Shown: positions 54,101-63,880 of the stretch, one piece after another | Position numbering within the stretch: the first letter of the stretch is position 1 | Layout of the letters: every line of letters starts with the position of its first letter | Origin: Auanema rhodensis | Taxonomy: Eukaryota; Nematoda; Chromadorea; Rhabditida; Rhabditidae | Length of the DNA: 64,000 nucleotides | Assembly: GCA_964057225.1 (NCBI GenBank) | Contig: OZ059899.1 | Location: forward strand, 744,001 to 808,000 | Direction of reading: 5' to 3' | Made by a program: the position numbers and the translations under genes | Notes under the pieces: generated by a model | The model's input: the letters and a program-made list of their open reading frames with translations, nothing else | The model's database searches: none | Told to the model about the DNA's origin: nothing

Positions 54101-56830
54101 TGTGCACTTGGTATGTAACTCGCTTCACGTGAAAGATAAAGAGATGCGGTTTACAAAATTAGATTCCCCATGTCCATATTAGTCTAAAAACAAATTTTTA
54201 TTGATATTGGTGCATGGTAACCATGACTTTGAAATTTACGTGAACTTTAATTTATGCTAATTAAATGTACACGTGATGTGCACTTGGTATGTAACTCGCT
54301 TCACGTAAAAGATAAAGAGATGCGGTTTTCAAAATTAGATTCCCCATGTCCATATTAGTCTAAAAACAAATTTTTATTGATATTGGTGCATGGTAACCAT
54401 GACTTTGAAATTTACGTGAACTTTAATTCATGCTAATTAAATGTACACGTGATGTGAACTTGGTATGTAACTCGCTTCACGTGAAAGATAAAGAGATGCG
54501 GTTTTCAAAATTAGATTACCCATGTCCATATTAGTCTAAAAACAAATTTTTATTGATATTGGTTCATGGTAACCATGACTTTGAAATTTACGTGAACTTT
54601 AATTCATGCTAATTAAATGTACACGTGATGTGCACATGGTATGTAACTCGCTTCACGTTAAAGATAAAAAGATGCGGTTTTCAAAATTAGATTCCCCATG
54701 TCCATATTAGTCTAAAAACAAATTTTTATTGATATTGGTGCATGGTAACCATGACTTTGAAATTTACGTGAACTTTAATTTATGCTAATTAAATGTACAT
54801 GTGATGTGCACTTGGTATGTAACTCGCTTCACGTGAAAGATAAAGAGATGCGGTTTTCAAAATTAGATTCCCCATGTCCATATTAGTCTAAAAACAAATT
54901 TTTATTGATATTGGTGCATGGTAACCATGACTTTGAAATTTACGTGAACTTTAATTTATGCTAATTAAATGTACACGTGATGTGCACTTGGTATGTAACT
55001 CGCTTCACGTAAAAGATAAAGAGATGCGGTTTTCAAAATTAGATTCCCCATGTCCATATTAGTCTAAAAACAAATTTTTATTGATATTGGTGCATGGTAA
55101 CCATGACTTTGAAATTTACGTGAACTTTAATTCATGCTAATTAAATGTACACGTGATGTGAACTTGGTATGTAACTCGCTTCACGTGAAAGATAAAGAGA
55201 TGCGGTTTTCAAAATTAGATTACCCATGTCCATACTAGTCTAAAAACAAATTTTTATTGATATTGGTTCATGGTAACCATGACTTTGAAATTTACGTGAA
55301 CTTTAATTCATGCTAATTAAATGTACACGTGATGTGCACATGGTATGTAACTCGCTTCACGTGAAAGATAAAGAGATGCGGTTTTCAAAATTAGATTCCC
55401 CATGTCCATATTAGTCTGAAAACAAATTTTTATTGATATTGGTTCATGGTAACCATGACTTTGAAATTTACGTGAACTTTAATTTATGCTAATTAAATGT
55501 ACACGTGATGTGCACTTGGTATGTAACTCGCTTCACGTGAAAGATAAAGAGATGCGGTTTTCAAAATTAGATTCCCCATGTCCATATTAGTCTAAAAACA
55601 AATTTTTATTGATATTGGTTCATGGTAACCATGACTTTGAAATTTACGTGAACTTTAATTTATGCTAATTAAATGTACACGTGATGTGCACTTGGTATGT
55701 AACTCGCTTCATGTGAAAGATAAAGAGATGCGGTTTTCAAAATTAGTTTCCCCATGTCCATATTAGTCTAAAAACAAATTTTTATTGATATTAGTTCATG
55801 GTAACCATGACTTTGAAATTTACGTGAACTTTAATTCATGCTAATTAAATGTACACGTGATGTGCACTTGGTATGTAACTCGCTTCACGTGAGAGATAAA
55901 GAGATGCGGTTTTCAAAATTAGATTCCCCATGTCCATATTAGTCTAAAAACAAATTTTTATTGATATTGGTGCATGGTAACCATGACTTTGAAATTTACG
56001 TGAACTTTAATTTATGCTAATTAAATGTACACGTGATGTGCACTTGGTATGTAACTCGCTTCACGTGAGAGATAAAGAGATGCGGTTTTCAAAATTAGAT
56101 TCCCCATGTCCATATTAGTCTAAAAACAAATTTTTATTGATATTGGTGCATGGTAACCATGACTTTGAAATTTACGTGAACTTTAATTTATGCTAATTAA
56201 ATGTACACGTGATGTGCACTTGGTCTGTAACTCGCTTCACGTAAAAGATAAAGAGATGCGGTTTTCAAAATTAGATTCCCCATGTCCATATTAGTCTAAA
56301 AACAAATTTTTATTGATATTGGTGCATGGTAACCATGACTTTGAAATTTACGTGAACTTTAATTTATGCTAATTAAATGTACACGTGATGTGCACTTGGT
56401 ATGTAACTCGCTTCACGTGAAAGATAAAGAGATGCGGTTTTCAAAATTAGATTCCACATGTCCATATTAGTCTAAAAACAAATTTTTATTGATATTGGTT
56501 CATGGTAACCATGACTTTGAAATTTACGTGAACTTTAATTCATGCTAATTAAATGTACACGTGATGTGCACATGGTATGTAACTCGCTTCACGTGAAAGA
56601 TAAAGAGATGCGGTTTTCAAAATTAGATTCCCCATGTCCATATTAGTCTAAAAACAAATTTTTATTGATATTGGTTCATGGTAACCATGACTTTGATATT
56701 TACGTGAACTTTAATTTATGCTAATTAAATGTACACGTGATGTGCACTTGGTATGTAACTCGCTTCACGTTAAAGATAAAAAGATGCGGTTTTCAAAATT
56801 AGATTCCTCATGTCCATATTAGTCTAAGAA
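51106..56830 (-). repeat. Satellite 1 array, inverted arm
   Basis: Reverse-complement monomers with the same exact 176-base period: the motif ctttga occurs at 51235, 51411 ... 56691, which is 31 exact intervals, for about 32.5 units in all. A higher-order pattern is visible from the gtgaacttgg marker at 51991, 52871, 54455 and 55159 (steps of 5, 9 and 4 monomers). Many units combine gtacatgtgatg with cacgttaaagataaaaag, the reverse of the cacatg and taacg variants seen at 42.3-43.8 kb. The arm ends at monomer position 44, against satellite 2. Strand is given relative to the forward arm. Confidence 0.95.
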
Positions 56831-56834
56831 AAAT
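56828..56834. other. Satellite 1 / satellite 2 junction (right inversion breakpoint)
   Basis: The inverted satellite 1 unit reads agtctaagaa up to 56830 (reverse of monomer positions 53-44 of the gttcttag variant). Satellite 2 reads gaaaaatttcaaaataatttag from 56828. The bases GAA at 56828-56830 belong to both, so the join has 3 bases of microhomology and no filler. Confidence 0.85.
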
Positions 56835-57210
56835 TTCAAAATAATTTAGCAAAAAGTAGACGTTTTTAGATTCCTTTTTTCAAGGCAAAGACGATGGACA
56901 ATGTTATTCAACGAAAAAATTAATTCTTCAGGGTGAAAATCGAGGATATAAGTGTGAACTCGTATCAGTTGATATCTCGGTGCATTTTTAAGCTAGCGCA
57001 AATCTGATAACACAGATCGACGCAGCTCAACAATCCGCATCGAATGCACTATACTACATTGAGAAACGCTTAATAATAAAATTAGTTATGATCGTTTGAA
57101 AAACGATGCATTAGTGTATGTTGAGTTTCCATGTACACTCAACATTGCTTCCAAAAACATTTTGACAAAAATTTTTTCGAAAAATTTCAAGATAATTTAG
57201 CGAAAAGTAG
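56835..57210 (+). repeat. Most diverged satellite 2 unit, at the array edge
   Basis: The unit with its phase start at 56860 has acg where others have atg. It also has ttccttttttc for ttccgtttttc, ctcgtatcag for cttatatcag, a TAA at frame codon 44, caacaatcc for caaaaatcc, and taataataaa for taatacaaaa. It carries more private changes than any interior unit. Known: units at satellite edges are homogenised less efficiently. This unit fits that pattern. Confidence 0.8.
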
Positions 57211-57450
57211 ATGTTTTTAGATTCCGTTTTTCAAGGCAAAGACGATGGACAATGTTATTCAACGAAAAAATTAATTCTTCAGGGTGAAAATCGAGGATAT
57301 AAGTGTGAACTTATATCAGTTGATATCTCAGTGCATTTTCAAGCTAGCGCAAATCTGATAACACAGATCGACGCAGCTCAAAAATCCGCATCGAATGCAC
57401 TATACTACAATGAGAAACGCTTAATACAAAAAATAGTTATGATCGTTTGA
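57211..57450 (+). other. 79-codon open frame inside satellite 2, probably not a gene
   Basis: The frame starts MFLDSVFQGKDD and ends with KLVMIV and TGA. I recognise no domain, signal peptide or family. It is intact in 12 of the 20 complete units (starting at 57211, 57913, 58615, 58966, 60019, 60721, 61072, 61423, 62125, 62476, 62827 and 63178). Seven units carry TAA at codon 44 (56860, 57562, 58264, 59317, 59668, 60370, 61774), and 63529 carries TAA at codon 57. The stretch outside the frame is at least as well conserved, and several changes alter residues (T18S, L21I, I67 variants), so there is no sign of coding constraint. It could be a relic of a gene or element from which the satellite arose, or chance. 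I saw no promoter or polyadenylation context specific to it. Confidence 0.6.
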
Positions 57451-57468
57451 AAAATGATGCATTAGTGT

Positions 57469-57496
57469 ATGTTGAGTTTCCATGTACACTCAACAT
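57469..57496. repeat. 9-bp inverted repeat (stem-loop) in satellite 2
   Basis: ATGTTGAGT at 57469-57477 and ACTCAACAT at 57488-57496 are perfect complements separated by the 10-base loop ttccatgtac. The pair is preserved in essentially every satellite 2 unit, just after the open frame. In RNA or extruded DNA it could form a short hairpin. It is not followed by a T-run, so it does not look like a transcription terminator. Confidence 0.75.
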
Positions 57497-59316
57497 TGCT
57501 TCCAAAAACATTTTGACAAAAATTTTTTCGAAAAATTTCAAAATAATTTAGCGAAAAGTAGATGTTTTTAGATTCCGTTTTTCAAGGCAAAGACGATGGA
57601 CAATGTTATTCAACGAAAAAATTAATTCTTCAGGGTGAAAATCGAGGATATATGTGTGAACTCATATCAGTTGATATCTCGGTGCATTTTTAAGCTAGCG
57701 CAAATCTGATAACACAGATCGACGCAGCTCAACAATCCGCATCGAATTCACTATACTACATTGAGAAACGCTTAATACAAAAATTAGTTATGATCGTTTG
57801 AAAAATGATGCATTAGTGTATGTTGAGTTTCCATGTACACTCAACATTGCTTCCAAAAACATTTTGACAAAAATTTTTTCGAAAAATTTCAAGATAATTT
57901 AGCGAAAAGTAGATGTTTTTAGATTCCGTTTTTCAAGGCAAAGACGATGGACAATGTTATTCAACGAAAAAATTAATTCTTCAGGGTGAAAATCGAGGAT
58001 ATAAGTGTGAACTTATATCAGTTGATATCTCGGTGCATTTTCAAGCTAGCGCAAATCTGATAACACAGATCGACGCAGCTCAAAAATCCGCATCGAATGC
58101 ACTATACTACATTAAGAAACGCTTAATACAAAAATTAGTTATGATCGTTTGAAAAATGATGCATTAGTGTATGTTGAGTTTCCATGTACACTCAACATTG
58201 CTTCCAAAAACATTTTGACAAAAATTTTTTCGAAAAATTTCAAAATAATTTAGCGAAAAGTAGATGTTTTTAGATTCCGTTTTTCAAGGCAAAGACGATG
58301 GACAATGTTATTCATCGAAAAAATTAATTCTTCAGGGTGAAAATCGAGGATATAAGTGTGAACTTATATCAGTTGATATCTCGGTGCATTTTTAAGCTAG
58401 CGCAAATCTGATAACACAGATCGACGCAGCTCAAAAATCCGCATCGAATGCACTATACTACATTAAGAAACGCTTAATACAAAAATTAGTTATGATCGTT
58501 TGAAAAATGATGCATTAGTGTATGTTGAGTTTCCATGTACACTCAACATTGCTTCCAAACACATTTTGACAAAAATTTTTTCGAAAAATTTCAAAATAAT
58601 TTAGCGTAAAGTAGATGTTTTTAGATTCCGTTTTTCAAGGCAAAGACGATGGACAATGTTATTCATCGAAAAAATTAATTCTTCAGGGTGAAAATCGAGG
58701 ATATAAGTGTGAACTTATATCAGTTGATATCTCGGTGCATTTTCAAGCTAGCGCAAATCTGATAACACAGATCGACGCAGCTCAAAAATCCGCATCGAAT
58801 GCACTATACTACACTGAGAAACGCTTAATACAAAAATTAGTTATGATCGTTTGAAAAATGATGCATTAGTGTATGTTGAGTTTCCATGTACACTCAACAT
58901 TGCTTCCAAAAACATTTTGACAAAAATTTTTTCGAAAAATTTCAAAATAATTTAGCGTAAAGTAGATGTTTTTAGATTCCGTTTTTCAAGGCAAAGACGA
59001 TGGACAATGTTATTCATCGAAAAAATTAATTCTTCAGGGTGAAAATCGAGGATATAAGTGTGAACTTATATCAGTTGATATCTCGGTGCATTTTCAAGCT
59101 AGCGCAAATCTGATAACACAGATCGACGCAGCTCAAAAATCCGCATCGAATGCACTATACTACACTGAGAAACGCTTAATACAAAAATTAGTTATGATCG
59201 TTTGAAAAATGATGCATTAGTGTATGTTGAGTTTCCATGTACACTCAACATTGCTTCCAAAAACATTTTGACAAAAATTTTTTCGAAAAATTTCAAAATA
59301 ATTTAGCAAAAAGTAG

Positions 59317-60720
59317 ATGTTTTTAGATTCCGTTTTTCAAGGCAAAGACGATGGACAATGTTATTCAACGAAAAAAATAATTCTTCAGGGTGAAAATCGA
59401 GGATATAAGTGTGAACTTATATCAGTTGATATCTCGGTGCTTTTTTAAGCTAGCGCAAATCTGATAACACAGATCGACGCAGCTCAAAAATCCGCATCGA
59501 ATGCACTATACTACATTGAGAAACGCTTAATACAAAAATTAGTTATGATTGTTTGAAAAATGATGCATTAGTGTATGTTGAGTTTCCATGTACACTCAAC
59601 ATTGCTTCCAAAAACATTTTGACAAAAATTTTTTCGAAAAATTTCAAAATAATTTAGCGAAAAGTAGATGTTTTTAGATTCCGTTTTTCAAGGCAAAGAC
59701 GATGGACAATGTTATTCATCGAAAAAATTAATTCTTCAGGGTGAAAATCGAGGATATAAGTGTGAACTTATATCAGTTGATATCTCGGTGCTTTTTTAAG
59801 CTAGCGCAAATCTGATAACACAGATCGACGCAGCTCAAAAATCCGCATCGAATGCACTATACTACATTGAGAAACGCTTAATACAAAAATTAGTTATGAT
59901 TGTTTGAAAAATGATGCATTAGTGTATGTTGAGTTTCCATGTACACTCAACATTGCTTCCAAAAACATTTTGACAAAAATTTTTTCGAAAAATTTCAAAA
60001 TAATTTAGCGAAAAGTAGATGTTTTTAGATTCCGTTTTTCAAGGCAAAGACGATGGACAATGTTATTCAACGAAAAAATTAATTCTTCAGGGTGAAAATC
60101 GAGGATATAAGTGTGAACTTATATCAGTTGATATCTCGGTGCATTTTCAAGCTAGCGCAAATCTGATAACACAGATCGACGCAGCTCAAAAATCCGCATC
60201 GAATGCACTATACTACATTGAGAAACGCTTAATACAAAAATTAGTTATGATTGTTTGAAAAATGATGCATTAGTGTATGTTGAGTTTCCATGTACACTCA
60301 ACATTGCTTCCAAAAACATTTTGACAAAAATTTTTTCGAAAAATTTCAAAATAATTTAGCGAAAAGTAGATGTTTTTAGATTCCGTTTTTCAAGGCAAAG
60401 ACGATGGACAATGTTATTCAACGAAAAAAATAATTCTTCAGGGTGAAAATCGAGGATATAAGTGTGAACTTATATCAGTTGATATCTCGGTGCTTTTTTA
60501 AGCTAGCGCAAATCTGATAACACAGATCGACGCAGCTCAAAAATCCGCATCGAATGCACTATACTACATTGAGAAACGCTTAATACAAAAATTAGTTATG
60601 ATTGTTTGAAAAATGATGCATTAGTGTATGTTGAGTTTCCATGTACACTCAACATTGCTTCCAAAAACATTTTGACAAAAATTTTTTCGAAAAATTTCAA
60701 AATAATTTAGCGAAAAGTAG
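59317..60720 (+). repeat. Satellite 2 units sharing the gtgcttttttaagc variant
   Basis: Units at 59317, 59668 and 60370 share the two-base-different variant gtgcttttttaagc (CAT to CTT at codon 42 and a stop at codon 44), and 59317 and 60370 also share gaaaaaaataattc. The open unit at 60019 lies between them. The shared private combination points to a recent local duplication of a three-unit (1,053-base) segment with later loss or conversion. Confidence 0.55.
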
Positions 60721-61773
60721 ATGTTTTTAGATTCCGTTTTTCAAGGCAAAGACGATGGACAATGTTATTCAACGAAAAAATTAATTCTTCAGGGTGAAAA
60801 TCGAGGATATAAGTGTGAACTTATATCAGTTGATATCTCGGTGCATTTTCAAGCTAGCGCAAATCTGATAACACAGATCGACGCAGCTCAAAAATCCGCA
60901 TCGAATGCACTATACTACATTGAGAAACGCTTAATACAAAAATTAGTTATGATTGTTTGAAAAATGATGCATTAGTGTATGTTGAGTTTCCATGTACACT
61001 CAACATTGCTTCCAAAAACATTTTGACAAAAATTTTTTCGAAAAATTTCAAAATAATTTAGCGAAAAGTAGATGTTTTTAGATTCCGTTTTTCAAGGCAA
61101 AGACGATGGACAATGTTATTCAACGAAAAAATTAATTCTTCAGGGTGAAAATCGAGGATATAAGTGTGAACTTATATCAGTTGATATCTCGGTGCATTTT
61201 CAAGCTAGCGCAAATCTGATAACACAGATCGACGCAGCTCAAAAATCCGCATCGAATGCACTATACTACATTGAGAAACGCTTAATACAAAAATTAGTTA
61301 TGATCGTTTGAAAAATGATGCATTAGTGTATGTTGAGTTTCCATGTACACTCAACATTGCTTCCAAAAACATTTTGACAAAAATTTTTTCGAAAAATTTC
61401 AAGATAATTTAGCGAAAAGTAGATGTTTTTAGATTCCGTTTTTCAAGGCAAAGACGATGGACAATGTTATTCAACGAAAAAATTAATTCTTCAGGGTGAA
61501 AATCGAAGATATAAGTGTGAACTTATATCAGTTGATATCTCGGTGCATTTTCAAGCTAGCGCAAATCTGATAACACAGATCGACGCAGCTCAAAAATCCG
61601 CATCGAATGCACTATACTACATTAAGAAACGCTTAATACAAAAATTAGTTATGATTGTTTGAAAAATGATGCATTAGTGTATGTTGAGTTTCCATGTACA
61701 CTCAACATTGCTTCCAAAAACATTTTGACAAAAATTTTTTCGAAAAATTTCAAAATAATTTAGCGAAAAGTAG

Positions 61774-62124
61774 GTGTTTTTAGATTCCGTTTTTCAAGGC
61801 AAAGACGATGGACAATGTTATTCAACGAAAAAAATAATTCTTCAGGGTGAAAATCGAGGATATAAGTGTGAACTTATATCAGTTGATATCTCGGTGCATT
61901 TTTAAGCTAGCGCAAATCTGATAACACAGATCGACGTAGCTTAAAAATCCGCATCGAATGCACTATACTACATTGAGAAACGCTTAATACAAAAATTAGT
62001 TATGATCGTTTGAAAAATGATGCATTAGTGTATGTTGAGTTTCCATGTACACTCAACATTGCTTCCAAAAACATTTTGACAAAAATTTTTTCGAAAAATT
62101 TCAAAATAATTTAGCGAAAAGTAG
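61774..62124 (+). repeat. Satellite 2 unit with lost ATG and two stops
   Basis: The start triplet is gtg rather than atg. Codon 44 is TAA, and codon 57 is also TAA within gtagcttaaaaatcc. It carries gaaaaaaataattc like the units at 59317, 60370 and 62125. Three independent disruptions of the frame in a unit that is otherwise typical of the family argue that the frame is not under selection. Confidence 0.85.
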
Positions 62125-63880
62125 ATGTTTTTAGATTCCGTTTTTCAAGGCAAAGACGATGGACAATGTTATTCAACGAAAAAAATAATTCTTCAGGGTG
62201 AAAATCGAGGATATAAGTGTGAACTTATATCAGTTGATATCTCGGTGCATTTTCAAGCTAGCGCAAATCTGATAACACAGATCGACGCAGCTCAAAAATC
62301 CGCATCGAATGCACTATACTACATTGAGAAACGCTTAATACAAAAATTAGTTATGATTGTTTGAAAAATGATGCATTAGTGTATGTTGAGTTTCCATGTA
62401 CACTCAACATTGCTTCCAAAAACATTTTGACAAAAATTTTTTCGAAAAATTTCAAGATAATTTAGCGAAAAGTAGATGTTTTTAGATTCCGTTTTTCAAG
62501 GCAAAGACGATGAACAATGTTATTCAACGAAAAAATTAATTCTTCAGGGTGAAAATCGAGGATATAAGTGTGAACTTATATCAGTTGATATCTCGGTGCA
62601 TTTTCAAGCTAGCGCAAATCTGATAACACAGATCGACGCAGCTCAAAAATCCGCATCGAATGCACTATACTACATTAAGAAACGCTTAATACAAAAATTA
62701 GTTATGATCGTTTGAAAAATGATGCATTAGTGTATGTTGAGTTTCCATGTACACTCAACATTGCTTCCAAAAACATTTTGACAAAAATTTTTTCGAAAAA
62801 TTTCAAGATAATTTAGCAAAAAGTAGATGTTTTTAGATTCCGTTTTTCAAGGCAAAGACGATGGACAATGTTATTCAACGAAAAAATTAATTCTTCAGGG
62901 TGAAAATCGAGGATATAAGTGTGAACTTATATCAGTTGATATCTCGGTGCATTTTCAAGCTAGCGCAAATCTGATAACACAGATCGACGCAGCTCAAAAA
63001 TCCGCATCGAATGCACTATACTACATTGAGAAACGCTTAATACAAAAATTAGTTATGATTGTTTGAAAAATGATGCATTAGTGTATGTTGAGTTTCCATG
63101 TACACTCAACATTGCTTCCAAAAACATTTTGACAAAAATTTTTTCGAAAAATTTCAAAATAATTTAGCGAAAAGTAGATGTTTTTAGATTCCGTTTTTCA
63201 AGGCGAAGACGATGGACAATGTTATTCAACGAAAAAATTAATTCTTCAGGGTGAAAATCGAGGATATAAGTGTGAACTTATATCAGTTGATATCTCGGTG
63301 CATTTTCAAGCTAGCGCAAATCTGATAACACAGATCGACGCAGCTCAAAAATCCGCATCGAATGCACTATACTACATTGAGAAACGCTTAATACAAAAAT
63401 TAGTTATGATTGTTTGAAAAATGATGCATTAGTGTATGTTGAGTTTCCATGTACACTCAACATTGCTTCCAAAAACATTTTGACAAAAATTTTTTCGAAA
63501 AATTTCAAAATAATTTAGCGAAAAGTAGATGTTTTTAGATTCCGTTTTTCAAGGCGAAGACGATGGACAATGTTATTCAACGAAAAAATTAATTCTTCAG
63601 GGTGAAAATCGAGGATATAAGTGTGAACTTATATCAGTTGATATCTCGGTGCATTTTCAAGCTAGCGCAAATCTGATAACACAGATCGACGCAGCTTAAA
63701 AATCCGCATCGAATGCACTATACTACATCGAGAAATGCTTAATACAAAAATTAGTTATGATCGTTTGAAAAATGATGCATTAGTGTATGTTGAGTTTCCA
63801 TGTACACTCAACATTGCTTCCAAAAACATTTTGACAAAAATTTTTTTCGAAAAATTTCAAGATAATTTAGCAAAAAGTAG

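Larger units (their letters stand above)
57211..57561 (+). repeat. Satellite 2 reference monomer
   Basis: This unit has a 240-base stretch that is open in one frame (57211-57450) followed by 111 bases without a frame. The second part contains a perfect 9-base inverted repeat (57469-57477 and 57488-57496) and an A/T-rich tract with the 12-base palindrome TTTTTCGAAAAA just before the next unit. The upstream triplet is TAG in frame with the ATG, so the frame cannot extend left. Confidence 0.9.
57211..58614 (+). repeat. 702-bp dimeric pattern in satellite 2
   Basis: At the left of the array, open units (57211, 57913, 58615) alternate with codon-44-stop units (56860, 57562, 58264). The units at 57211 and 57913 are both preceded by caagataattt, while the stop units are preceded by caaaataattt. 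This is a two-monomer higher-order repeat of 702 bases. It breaks down after 58966, where 58615 and 58966 are near-identical neighbours sharing gcgtaaag, tcatcg and cactgag. Confidence 0.65.

Noticed and set aside
57350-57420. Hammerhead ribozyme core in satellite 2
   Set aside because: CTGATAA and gagaaacg look superficially similar to the conserved core, but the CTGANGA element is absent and flanking helices cannot be drawn.
57211-63417. Twelve separate genes for a 79-residue protein
   Set aside because: The frames sit at the same place in tandem satellite units. Eight sister units are broken, flanking non-frame sequence is equally conserved, and no domain is recognised.
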